Shown here one piece after another: positions 8,435 to 16,479 of a stretch of DNA of 64,000 bases; the first letter of the stretch is position 1, and each line of letters starts with the position of its first letter. The DNA lies in NCBI GenBank assembly GCA_035315345.1, contig DATFYA010000189.1:20094-84093 (forward strand), in the 5' to 3' direction. Under the pieces are notes generated by a model, which searched no databases, was not told the origin of the DNA, and saw only the letters and a list, made by a program, of their open reading frames with translations. The position numbers and the translations under genes were made by a program. Source of the stretch: Candidatus Methylomirabilota bacterium. GTDB lineage: Bacteria > Methylomirabilota > Methylomirabilia > Rokubacteriales > CSP1-6.

Positions 8435-9383
8435 AGCGCTGATCGGGCTGATCGTGGCCGTGCTGGCTACCGCCCACGTGGCGACCGCTCAGGTGCGGGA
8501 CGTCGGAGCCATGATCACCGAGATCAAGGCCGGCCGCGGGCGGATCGAGGTGCGCGGGCCCGGCGCGTCGGAGTGGCGGCCGGCGGGGCCGCTACTGGCG
8601 TTGAAGGTCGGCGACAGCCTGCGGGCCACCGAGGACGCCGCGGCGGTGGTGGTGCTGGCCGGCCGGCGCGGGACGGTGCAGGTGGACGCGGCCAGCTCGC
8701 CCTTCGTCGTCACGGCGGCGCCCGCCGAGTCCAAGCTGCAGAAGGCGTTCCTCCTGCTCGAGGGTGGGCTCGGGTTCCTCGGCAGCAACCCGCGCGAGAC
8801 GCCGAAGCCGGTGCTGTCCACCCGGAGCACGGCGCGGCCGCCCGTCGTCCTGAGCCCGCGCACCGGCCCGGTCCTGCCGGAGAGCTTGCAGTTCGAGTGG
8901 CAGGGCTACCAGTTCGCCCGCTACGCGATCCGCGTGACCGGACCGTCCGGCATCGTGCTGGAGCGCCCCGGATTGACCGGCGGTCGCCTGGTGTACCCGG
9001 CCGATGCGCCGGCCCTGGTGCCGGGCGCCGCCTACACGGTCGAGCTGTACTCGGGCCAGACCCGCGTGGACGCCGCCCGGTTCGAGGTGGCCGACGGGAA
9101 GCGCGCGGACGATCTACGGCGCGACCTCCGCGACGTCGATCAGGCGCTGGGCCCGAGCGTGCCGGCCAGCTCGCGCGCGGTGGTGGAGGCGGGGTTCCTG
9201 GCCAGTCGCGGCTTCCTGCACGACGCCCGCGCGGTCGTGGTGACGGCGCTGGCGGCCGATTCGGATCAGGCGAGTCTCCATGCGCTGCTCGGCGATCTGT
9301 ACGCGCGGACGGGGCTGCAGCGGGAGGCGGACGAGGCGCACGACCAGGCTCGGCTGCTCGTCACCGACCCGCCGCGGCGTTGA
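8427..9383 (+). CDS. Exported FecR-like domain protein
   Basis: A 318-residue protein with a cleavable signal peptide (residues 1-21, ending ATAQ). A FecR-type domain (about 25-115) contains the GDSLRATEDAAAVVVL stretch. A beta-sandwich-like segment (about 135-222) and a short helical TPR-like hairpin (about 245-315, HALLGDLYARTGLQREADEA) follow. It likely acts in the periplasm. The start overlaps the cyclase stop by 8 bp, with GGAGGAG just upstream, so it is translated with the CHASE2 cyclase and may supply or modulate its periplasmic signal. That partner role is inference. Confidence 0.78.
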   Translation: MARALIGLIVAVLATAHVATAQVRDVGAMITEIKAGRGRIEVRGPGASEWRPAGPLLALKVGDSLRATEDAAAVVVLAGRRGTVQVDAASSPFVVTAAPAESKLQKAFLLLEGGLGFLGSNPRETPKPVLSTRSTARPPVVLSPRTGPVLPESLQFEWQGYQFARYAIRVTGPSGIVLERPGLTGGRLVYPADAPALVPGAAYTVELYSGQTRVDAARFEVADGKRADDLRRDLRDVDQALGPSVPASSRAVVEAGFLASRGFLHDARAVVVTALAADSDQASLHALLGDLYARTGLQREADEAHDQARLLVTDPPRR

Positions 9384-9392
9384 GCGCGCGGC

Positions 9393-9534
9393 GGCCAGCG
9401 GGGGAGGGCTCTCCGCGAAACACGCTGAGTCGCGTGACCGCGTGGGCTCTCGATCGGGCCACGAGATGGGAGGCTTCGCGCTTCGCCTACCCGCAGAAGA
9501 CACGGTTTCGCGGAGAGCCCCTCCCCCGCTGGCC
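9393..9534. repeat. 142-bp element bounded by 29/30-bp inverted repeats
   Basis: The left arm (9393-9421) and right arm (9505-9534) are reverse complements over 29 bases apart from one extra C in the right arm. The arms run GGCCAGCGGGGGAG...CGCGAAAC. They enclose 83 bp with no gene, inside the 254-bp gap between the convergent FecR-like and Nudix genes. The loop is far too long for an ordinary terminator. A MITE-like element or a large folded transcript end is possible. No flanking duplication was identified with confidence. Confidence 0.75.
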
Positions 9535-9637
9535 CCGCGATCCCCGCCGGTTGCCGTTTCCGTCGTGCAGGGTGCGCGGCGGTCACCGACGGCGGCGCGG
9601 CGCCTCGTCCTCGATAGAATCTTGAATCGTCGCGTGG

Positions 9638-10195
9638 CTATAGCTTCAGGTGGAGCTTGAGGGCGGTGGCGAGGAGGGCGAGCTTGGAGACCGATTCGGT
9701 GATGCGGTCATCGAGGGCCATGGCGACGGCTTCGCGGAAGGGCACGATGCGGCGCTCGAAGAACTCGTCGTCGTCGGAGGCCAGGGGATCGGCGACCAGC
9801 TCCTCGCCGATGAAGCAGTGGGCGGTCTCGTCGAGGTAGGCCGCCGACGGCAGGAAGCGAGTGAGGAACGTGAGGCGCCCGGCCCGGTAGCCGCCCTCCT
9901 CGCGCAGCTCGCGCTGGGCGGCCGCCTCCGGTGTCTCCCCGGGCAATCCGCCGCCGCCAGGCAGCTCCCAGGAATCGGTGCGGGCCAGGTGACGGAACTG
10001 CCGCACGAGGAGCACGCGCTCGGCGTCCACGAAGGGGACCACGCCCACCGTGAGACCGACGTGCAGGATCGGATAGGTCTTCTCGACGCCGGTGGGCAGC
10101 CGCCAGACGTCGTCGCGAAGGGTGAGCTTGCCGAGACGCTCGCGCGGGGTCGAGCGCAGGAATCGCCAGCCGGTGATCGAGTCGTCGGGGGCCAC
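9638..10195 (-). CDS. Nudix hydrolase, ADP-ribose pyrophosphatase-like
   Basis: A 185-residue protein with a full Nudix box (G-x5-E-x7-REL-x-EEGG) at about residues 82-104, so it should cleave a nucleoside-diphosphate-linked compound using Mg2+. The leading strands (WRLPTG..KTYPILHVG) and the RQFRHLARTDSWELPGGG segment resemble ADP-ribose/NDP-sugar pyrophosphatases (NUDIX5/NudF-like). The substrate cannot be fixed from sequence. Start is GTG at 10195. It is divergent from the small gene at 10234, with only 38 bp between them, and convergent with the FecR-like gene. Confidence 0.88.
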   Translation of the reverse strand: MAPDDSITGWRFLRSTPRERLGKLTLRDDVWRLPTGVEKTYPILHVGLTVGVVPFVDAERVLLVRQFRHLARTDSWELPGGGGLPGETPEAAAQRELREEGGYRAGRLTFLTRFLPSAAYLDETAHCFIGEELVADPLASDDDEFFERRIVPFREAVAMALDDRITESVSKLALLATALKLHLKL

Positions 10196-10220
10196 GGGAA
10201 GCCTCGCCGCGTCAGTGTGC

Positions 10221-10226
10221 TATCGT
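10221..10226 (+). promoter_or_regulatory. Candidate -10 box close to the ATG at 10234
   Basis: TATCGT lies 7 bases before the ATG with no ribosome-binding site between. Transcription starting 6-7 bases after this box would begin at or next to the start codon. The layout repeats at 12425 and 25980. Confidence 0.35.
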
Positions 10227-10233
10227 AAGCCCC

Positions 10234-10470
10234 ATGACGCAAGAGCGCCCCGCCGATCGGCTGATGGAGAAGCTGCTGCGCGCCATCGAGCTGTCGCTCA
10301 AGGCCACCGAGGCCTCACGCGAGGCGGTGCAGGAGATCCTCCGGCGCGGCGCCGAGACCGGGATCTTCTTCTCGGGCGTGCGCGCGGCCGGGAGCGCCGA
10401 GGGCTTCGACCTGACCGAGCAGGACCGGGATTTCCTGCGCTCGCTCTCCATCCGTCCCGACCCGCGCTGA
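10234..10470 (+). CDS. Small hypothetical protein
   Basis: A 78-residue acidic/basic helical protein not recognised as a named family. The first half (LMEKLLRAIELSLKATEASREAVQEILRR region) is a long amphipathic helix. The second half (FDLTEQDRDFLRSLSI) resembles short helical segments of regulators. There are no membrane segments, signal peptide or cysteines. It is the first gene of a run that continues after 7 bp into the YHS-like membrane protein. GC-rich codon use like its neighbours and the tight operon spacing support a real gene. Confidence 0.6.
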   Translation: MTQERPADRLMEKLLRAIELSLKATEASREAVQEILRRGAETGIFFSGVRAAGSAEGFDLTEQDRDFLRSLSIRPDPR

Positions 10471-10477
10471 CCGCGCC

Positions 10478-10723
10478 ATGCGCGCGCTGCTGATCCTGGC
10501 CGTCCTCCTGCTGGCCGTCGTCGTCCTCTCGCGGCTGCCCGCGCTCTTGAAGTCGAAGCTGCCGTCGGCGCCGCCGCGTCGTGACGAGCTGGTCAAGGAT
10601 CCGGTCTGCCAGACCTACGTCCTGATGTCGCGCGCGGTCCGGGGCGAAGCGGAGGGCGCGCCCACCTACTTCTGCAGCCGCGAGTGCGCGGCCCGCTACC
10701 AGCGGGGCGAGCGGCGGGCGTGA
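10478..10723 (+). CDS. Small membrane-anchored YHS-like zinc-ribbon protein
   Basis: An 81-residue protein with one N-terminal membrane helix (about residues 2-20) and a short Cys-containing domain, DPVCQTYV near residue 42 and YFCSRECAARY near 64. The spacing recalls YHS/PP0621-type domains that bind a metal, with three cysteines visible and no clear fourth ligand. It would sit on the cytoplasmic or periplasmic face of the inner membrane. Its stop overlaps the HAD phosphatase start (GTGA at 10720). No specific role can be stated. Confidence 0.65.
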   Translation: MRALLILAVLLLAVVVLSRLPALLKSKLPSAPPRRDELVKDPVCQTYVLMSRAVRGEAEGAPTYFCSRECAARYQRGERRA

Positions 10724-11556
10724 GGCCGGCCGCGAGCCGGGAGGTAGCCGGCTACGACCTGCTGGTCTGCGACCTCGACGGCACCTTGATCGACGGCTCG
10801 ATGACGCTCGAGCCCTCGCTGGCGACCGCGTTCCGGCGGGCCGCCGAGCGTGGGCTCGCGGTCTCGATCGCTACCGGCCGCATGCCCGCTGCGGCCGATC
10901 GCTACCGGGACGAGCTGGGCATCACCGCGCCGGTCATCTACTACAACGGCGCGCTCGTCCGCGACGGCAGCGGCCGCCCCGACCTGGTCTCACTGACGCT
11001 GCCCCGCGGCGTGCTCGCCCGCGCCTGGGCGGTGTTCTCGAACGCGCCGGTGCACCCCATCTTCTATCGCGACGGGCGGCTCCACTGTGTCGAGAAGACC
11101 TTCGAGATTCGCCGCTACTGCGACGAGGAGGGGCTGCGCGTGGAGGTGGTCGACGATCCGGCCGGGTTCCTCGAGCTGGGCGCGTTCATCAAGACGCTGC
11201 TCATCGCGCACCCGCGCGATCTCGACGTGGTCCGGGAAGAGCTGACCCCGGTGGTGGCCGAGCACGGCCGCCTGGTGCGCACCCGGCGCGACTACCTCGA
11301 GATCATCCCGGTGACCGCCTCCAAGGGCGCGGCGCTGGCGCGGCTGGCCGCTCATCTCGGCGTGTCGCTGGCGCGCGTGGTGGCGGTGGGCGACCAGGAG
11401 AACGATCTGGAGATGCTTCGCGAGGCCGGCCTCGGGGTGGCCATGCCGCACGCGCCCGAGCCGGTGCGGCACGCGGCCGACCGCGTGGCGCCGGACGCAG
11501 CCGACGGCGGCCTGCTCGCGCTGTTCGCCGAGCTGTTCCCCGGCCGCTTCGACTGA
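10720..11556 (+). CDS. Cof-type HAD family phosphatase
   Basis: A 278-residue haloacid-dehalogenase-fold hydrolase of the Cof/HAD-IIB class, which dephosphorylate sugar phosphates and other small phosphomonoesters. Motif I is CDLDGTLIDG (about residues 14-23), motif II the Ser/Thr in SIATGRM, motif III the Lys in ITASKGAAL-like PVTASKGAALARL, and motif IV VGDQENDLEML. The large cap between motifs II and III fits class IIB. GTG 10720 is preferred because it overlaps the upstream stop by 4 bp and immediately precedes the first strand. A longer in-frame start at 10684 lies inside the upstream gene. Confidence 0.88.
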   Translation: MRPAASREVAGYDLLVCDLDGTLIDGSMTLEPSLATAFRRAAERGLAVSIATGRMPAAADRYRDELGITAPVIYYNGALVRDGSGRPDLVSLTLPRGVLARAWAVFSNAPVHPIFYRDGRLHCVEKTFEIRRYCDEEGLRVEVVDDPAGFLELGAFIKTLLIAHPRDLDVVREELTPVVAEHGRLVRTRRDYLEIIPVTASKGAALARLAAHLGVSLARVVAVGDQENDLEMLREAGLGVAMPHAPEPVRHAADRVAPDAADGGLLALFAELFPGRFD

Positions 11557-11560
11557 CGCC

Positions 11561-12385
11561 GTGCCCGCGCATCCCGATCCCTGGCGCGCCATCGACCGCC
11601 AGCCCGATCCGGCGCGCTACGTGCGCATGATGGAGTCGCGCGGCCGGACGCCGACCCAGGCGCGCTTGCGCCGGCGCTTCCTGCGCTTCTGCGGGATCAC
11701 GCGGGGATGGCGCGTGCTCGAGGTGGGCTGCGGCAGCGGGGTGGTGACCCGCGAGGTGGCCGCGCTGGTGGGCGCGCGCGGCCGCGTCACCGGCGTGGAC
11801 AAGAGCCGCGTGCTGATGGCGGCAGCGCGCCGCCGCGCGCGCGAGGCGGGGCTCGACGGCCGCATCGACTTCCGGCTGGGCGACGCCGGCGCCCTGCCCC
11901 TGCGAAGCGGCCGCTTCGATTGCGCGCTGGCGGTGACGGTGCTGCTGCACGTGGCGCGCCCCGGCGCCGTGCTGCGCGAGCTGGTGCGGGTCACCCGCGC
12001 GGGCGGGGTGGTGGGGCTCCAGGACCAGGACTTCGGCACCCAGGTGCTCGATCATCCGGATCGAGCGCTGACGCGGCTGATCTTCGACGGCGTGGCCGCG
12101 CGCATGTATCCCGAACCCTACTCGGGCCGCACCCTGGTGCGCCGACTCGTGGCGCTGGGGCTCGAGCGCGTGCGCCTGCTCGCCGACGTCTACCAGGTGC
12201 GGAGCCTCGATCCGTTCACGCACGATCTGCTCGAGCGGCGCGCCGGCAACGCGGTGAAGTTCGGGCTGATCGGCGCGGCGCGCGCGGCCCGCTGGGTCGC
12301 GGCGATCGAGCGGGCGGACGCGGCGGGCCACTTTGTCTTCACCTTCAACTACTACGGCGCCGCCGGCCTCAAGCCCCGCCCCTAG
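11561..12385 (+). CDS. SAM-dependent methyltransferase (class I)
   Basis: A 274-residue Rossmann-fold methyltransferase. Motif I is VLEVGCGSGVVTREV (about residues 51-65), the acidic residue of motif II is VTGVDKS, and motif post-I/IV runs RLGDAGALPLRSGRFDCAL as in the UbiE/Methyltransf_11-type family. The C-terminal 90 residues are an extra helical cap, consistent with a small-molecule substrate, which cannot be named. GTG start, 4 bp after the phosphatase stop, so it belongs to the same operon. The strongly basic N-terminus contains no signal peptide, so the enzyme is cytosolic. Confidence 0.87.
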   Translation: MPAHPDPWRAIDRQPDPARYVRMMESRGRTPTQARLRRRFLRFCGITRGWRVLEVGCGSGVVTREVAALVGARGRVTGVDKSRVLMAAARRRAREAGLDGRIDFRLGDAGALPLRSGRFDCALAVTVLLHVARPGAVLRELVRVTRAGGVVGLQDQDFGTQVLDHPDRALTRLIFDGVAARMYPEPYSGRTLVRRLVALGLERVRLLADVYQVRSLDPFTHDLLERRAGNAVKFGLIGAARAARWVAAIERADAAGHFVFTFNYYGAAGLKPRP

Positions 12386-12424
12386 CCCCGGGTGCAGGAA
12401 GGAGGGAGGAAACCGGCGGGCGCT

Positions 12425-12430
12425 TATACT
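12425..12430 (+). promoter_or_regulatory. Candidate -10 box (TATACT) 8 bases before a start codon
   Basis: TATACT ends 8 bases before the ATG at 12439. A purine-rich Shine-Dalgarno-like run (GGAGGGAGGA, 12401-12410) lies upstream of the box, too far from the ATG to serve it. A transcript from this box would be leaderless or nearly so. No good -35 hexamer is visible. Confidence 0.4.
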
Positions 12431-12438
12431 GGACGGGC

Positions 12439-15400
12439 ATGAGTGCCGACGGCGTGAGGGGGCTGGAGTCGCGGCTGCACGAGACGGCGGCGCTGCTCGC
12501 GGTCGCGCGGGTGGCCAGCACCACCACCGACTTCGGCGAGGCGCTGCGCCTCATCTGCCGCGAGCTGGCCCGGCTCACCTCAGCCGAGACGGTGGCGGCC
12601 TACGTCCGGCAGAGCGAAGACGCCGAGCTGACGCCGGTCGCGGCGTATCACGTACCCAAGGCGGCGCTCGAGGGCCTGGCCAGTAGCCGCCTCACCGCCG
12701 CCGACCAGCGCGGGTTCGACGCGGTCTTCCGCAGCGGGCAGGTCATCTGGAGCGACGATCTGCCGACCGATGCGCGCTTCGCCATCGATCTCTTCCGCCG
12801 ATTCCCCCACCAGTCGGGGCTGATCATCCCGCTGTTCATCGACGGGCAGGTCGCGGGCGCGTTCTACCTGGTGTGGTGGACGGCGCGCCGCCGCTTCGAG
12901 GACGCCGAGCTGGCGCCGCTGCAGGCGATCGGCGAGCAGGCCGGCGTCCTGCTGCGCAACGCGCGCCTGCACGAGGCGCTCAACACGCGGGCCACGCGCC
13001 TGCACACGCTGGCGCGCCTCAACCAGCTCGTCTCCTCTTCGCTCGAGCCCGACGAAGTGCTCTCCGGCATCGCGGCCTCCGCGGTGGAGCTGATGCGGGT
13101 GCCCGCGGTCTCGGTGTGGGTGTTCGACGGGCTCGCGAAGCGCCTCGAAGCGCGCGCGGCGGCCGGCGGCATGACCGGGCTCCTGCGGCGGACGCTCGAG
13201 GTCGGCGAGGGCGAGGTGGGCCGGGTCGCCGCCGAGCGGACCCAGCTGGAGATCGCCGACGTGTTCGGCGACCCGCGGATCGCCGATCCCGACTGGTGGC
13301 GGCAGAGCGGGCTCAAGAGCTTCCTCGGCATCCCCATCGTCTTCCAGGACCTGCTGCTGGGCGTGCTCGTGTTCGGCGGATGGAATGCCTTCCGGTTCGC
13401 GGCCGACGATCGCGAGCTGCTGGAGATCTTCGTCAGCCAGTCCGCGGCGGCGATCGCCAAGGCGCGCCTCTTCCAGGACATCCAGGACCGACGGCGGCTG
13501 ACCGAAGACCTCTACGCCCTGACCCAGGCGATGGACCGCACCATGGACCTGCAGGAGCGCGCGGACATCTTCACCGCGGGGGCCAGCCGCGCGCTCAACT
13601 TCGATCGGCTCAACGTCTGGCTCGCCGAGAGCGACGGGGCGACGCTCTGCCTGGTGTCGGGGAGCGACGTGCGCCCCGACGTGCCCCGTCACATCCCGCT
13701 CCAGGGCAGCGGGGGCTTCGAGGTCGTGTGGCGTTCCGGGATCACCCTGATGGTGAGCAGCGACGAGCAGCTCGCGCAGATGCCGCCCTTGCCGGAGAGC
13801 CTGCACGGCCATCCGGTGCTTCGGACCCGCCGGTTCGCCCTGGTGCCGCTGCTGTTTCAGGGGCGGCCGATCGGGGTGGTCAGCGCCGACAACAAGCCGA
13901 GCCGCCGCCCCCTGACCCGCCGCGGCGTCGCGCACCTCGAGCTCTTCTGCCAGCAGCTCGCCACCTCGGTGAACAACGCGCGCCTCTACGGGGAGACGCG
14001 TCAGCGCGAGCGCGACGCCACCATCCTGCTCGACGTGACCCGCAAGCTCTCGTCGACTCTCGAGCTCGACGAGGTGATCGACCTGATCTCCGACGGCACC
14101 ATCCAGGCCCTCGGCTGCGCGGCGGCCGGCTTCTATCGCTGGGATCCCGCGCGCGGTGGGCTGGTATTCGTGCGCGGCCGCAACCATCCGATGGACTTCG
14201 CGCGGCCCCTGTTGCTCCGGCCGGGCGAGGGCGTCACCGGGCGCGCCTACTCCGAGCGGCGTCCCGCGTGGTGCAACGATCGCCTGACCGATTCGTCGAT
14301 GGTGTACTCGGAGGGCAACGCGGCCGCGATGGCGCGGTCCGACGCGCCCCGCGCCTATCTGGCCGTGCCCATCCTGATCCGCGACGAGGTGTTCGGGGTG
14401 CTCGGCGGGTCGTACTTCGTGCCCCACGTGTTCACCGAGCGCGAGGTGAACCTGCTCGCCAACCTGGCCGCGCAGGGCGCGGTGGCCATCGAGAACGCGC
14501 GCCTGTACTCGGCCACGCGGCAGAACCTGGCCGGCGCCGCGCTGCTCAACGCGGCGGCGCGCACGCTTCACCGCACGCTCGACGTCCGCCGGCTCTTGCC
14601 CGACGCGGCCGGCACCCTCGCCCAGACTTTCGGGGCGCGCCGCTCCGGTCTCGTGCTGTTCGAGGAGCGCGGCGGCGACGTCATCTCGTCGGGAGACTGG
14701 AGCCACGAGGCGGTGCGGGCCCTCGCCGAGCCACTGCGGCGGCGCGAGGCACCGCTGCTGGTTCCGGACGCGTCGGCCCGGCCGGACCTGGTCGCCTCCG
14801 GGGCCCTGGATTCGGCCGAGGGGCTCGCCGCCTTCCCGGTGCGCGGCCGGAGCCGGGTCCTGGGCGGGCTGCTGCTGGTGTTCACCGCGCCGCGCGAGCT
14901 GACCGAGGCGGAGACGCGGCTCGTCGCCGCGTACGCCGACCAGCTCGCGATGGCCCTGGACAACGCGAGCCTCTTCGAGGAGGCCGAGAACCGGAAGACG
15001 CGGCTCGAGCAGGTGTTCGCGTCGACGTCGGAGGGCTTCCTGGTGCTCGACCTCGAGCGCCGCGTGGTGGCCCTGAACCGCCAGGGCGGTGATCTCCTCG
15101 GGGTGAATCCCCTCGAGGTGATCGGCCGCGGCCTCTCCTCGCTGATGGAGACGATCGAGGGATCCGTCGAGTGGACGGCCGCCGCCGGCCAGGCCTTCGT
15201 CGCGGCCATCGGCCGTCCCGAGCAGACCGCCGACGGAGATCTCGAGGTGCGCCGCCCGGAGCGGCGGACGCTGCGCTGGCTGGCCATGCCGACCCGGGAC
15301 CTGCTGGGGGCGGTGGTGGGGGCCACCGTCACGATCCGGGACGTCACGCGCGAGCGCGAGATCGACCGGATGAAGACCGAGTTCGTCTCCACCGTCTCCC

Positions 15401-16479
15401 ACGAGCTGCGCACCCCGCTGGCGTCCATCAAGGGCTCGCTGCACCTGCTCCTCTCCGACGAGGGGCTCGTGCTCGACGAGACCCAGCGCCACCTGGTGGA
15501 CATCTCGCTGAAGAACACCGACCGCCTCATCCGGCTCATCAACAACATCCTCGACATCTCCAAGATGGAAGCCGGCCACATCCATCTGGACCTGGCCCTG
15601 CATCGCCCGGTCGACTTCGTCGAGATGGCGGTGGAGGGCATCAAGGGCTTCGCGGAGTCGCGGACCATCGCGATCGAGTCGGAGGTCGCCCCGGACACCC
15701 CCGAGGTGCGGGTGGATTTCGACCGCATGGTCCAGGTGGTGACGAACCTGCTCTCCAACGCCATCAAGTTCTCCCCCGAGCGCGGCCGGGTGGAGGTCGG
15801 GGCGCGCGGCGCCGGCGGCCAGGTCGAGATCTGGGTGACCGATCACGGGCAGGGCATCGCCCCCGAGGACGTCGGCCGCCTGTTCAAGAAGTTCCAGCAG
15901 CTCGACGGCCGCACCGTGCGCGCGGTGAGCGGCACCGGGCTCGGGCTCGCCATCTGCCGCGGCATCGTCGAGGAGCACGGCGGTCGGATCGGGGTCGAGA
16001 GCCAACCCGGGCAGGGCGCGACCTTCACGGTGCGGCTGCCGGTACCCGGCGTCGTGGGCGCCACGCCCCGCGTCGAGCTGCCCGCGCCGGGGGCCGAGCA
16101 GGCGCCGCTGGTGCTGGTGGTCGACGACGAGCCCGACGTGCGCGCGCTGCTGCGCGACATGCTCAACACCGCCGGCATACGGGTGATCGAGGCGGGCCGC
16201 GTGCTCGAGGGCGTCGAGATGGCCCGCCAGCGCCAGCCCGACGTCATCACGATGGACCTCATGCTGCCGGATCTGGACGGCTTCGAGGCGATCCGGCTGC
16301 TGCGCGAGCAGCCGGAGACGCGCGACACCCCGGTGGTGGTGCTGAGCGCGATCGAAATCGAGGCGGGCGACCCGCGCGCCCTCGGCGCCACCGTCGGCCT
16401 GGTCAAGCCGTTCACGTCCGCCGACCTGCTCAAGGCGATCCACGCGCAGATCCGGCCGCGCGACGAGGCCCGGCCGTGA
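12439..16479 (+). CDS. Hybrid sensor histidine kinase with five GAF domains, PAS and receiver
   Basis: A 1346-residue soluble kinase with no membrane segment. About five GAF modules (residues 10-185, 190-350, 355-525, 530-700, 705-850) each end in a coiled helix of the type ARLxEA. A PAS domain (about 860-970), a HisKA dimerisation helix with phospho-accepting H988 (STVSHELRTPLASI), a HATPase_c domain with intact N, G1 and G2 boxes (NLLSNAIKFS, DHGQGIA, GTGLGLA), and a C-terminal receiver with D1273 follow. It should integrate several cytoplasmic ligands or redox cues. ATG 12439 is chosen because upstream codons shadow the methyltransferase. It overlaps the response-regulator phosphatase by 4 bp, its likely output. 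Confidence 0.92.
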   Translation: MSADGVRGLESRLHETAALLAVARVASTTTDFGEALRLICRELARLTSAETVAAYVRQSEDAELTPVAAYHVPKAALEGLASSRLTAADQRGFDAVFRSGQVIWSDDLPTDARFAIDLFRRFPHQSGLIIPLFIDGQVAGAFYLVWWTARRRFEDAELAPLQAIGEQAGVLLRNARLHEALNTRATRLHTLARLNQLVSSSLEPDEVLSGIAASAVELMRVPAVSVWVFDGLAKRLEARAAAGGMTGLLRRTLEVGEGEVGRVAAERTQLEIADVFGDPRIADPDWWRQSGLKSFLGIPIVFQDLLLGVLVFGGWNAFRFAADDRELLEIFVSQSAAAIAKARLFQDIQDRRRLTEDLYALTQAMDRTMDLQERADIFTAGASRALNFDRLNVWLAESDGATLCLVSGSDVRPDVPRHIPLQGSGGFEVVWRSGITLMVSSDEQLAQMPPLPESLHGHPVLRTRRFALVPLLFQGRPIGVVSADNKPSRRPLTRRGVAHLELFCQQLATSVNNARLYGETRQRERDATILLDVTRKLSSTLELDEVIDLISDGTIQALGCAAAGFYRWDPARGGLVFVRGRNHPMDFARPLLLRPGEGVTGRAYSERRPAWCNDRLTDSSMVYSEGNAAAMARSDAPRAYLAVPILIRDEVFGVLGGSYFVPHVFTEREVNLLANLAAQGAVAIENARLYSATRQNLAGAALLNAAARTLHRTLDVRRLLPDAAGTLAQTFGARRSGLVLFEERGGDVISSGDWSHEAVRALAEPLRRREAPLLVPDASARPDLVASGALDSAEGLAAFPVRGRSRVLGGLLLVFTAPRELTEAETRLVAAYADQLAMALDNASLFEEAENRKTRLEQVFASTSEGFLVLDLERRVVALNRQGGDLLGVNPLEVIGRGLSSLMETIEGSVEWTAAAGQAFVAAIGRPEQTADGDLEVRRPERRTLRWLAMPTRDLLGAVVGATVTIRDVTREREIDRMKTEFVSTVSHELRTPLASIKGSLHLLLSDEGLVLDETQRHLVDISLKNTDRLIRLINNILDISKMEAGHIHLDLALHRPVDFVEMAVEGIKGFAESRTIAIESEVAPDTPEVRVDFDRMVQVVTNLLSNAIKFSPERGRVEVGARGAGGQVEIWVTDHGQGIAPEDVGRLFKKFQQLDGRTVRAVSGTGLGLAICRGIVEEHGGRIGVESQPGQGATFTVRLPVPGVVGATPRVELPAPGAEQAPLVLVVDDEPDVRALLRDMLNTAGIRVIEAGRVLEGVEMARQRQPDVITMDLMLPDLDGFEAIRLLREQPETRDTPVVVLSAIEIEAGDPRALGATVGLVKPFTSADLLKAIHAQIRPRDEARP

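Noticed and set aside
12580..16443. 1287-codon open frame on the minus strand
   Set aside because: It mirrors the five-GAF kinase. The product is His/Arg/Gly-rich low-complexity sequence with no domain, as expected from antisense of GC-rich DNA.
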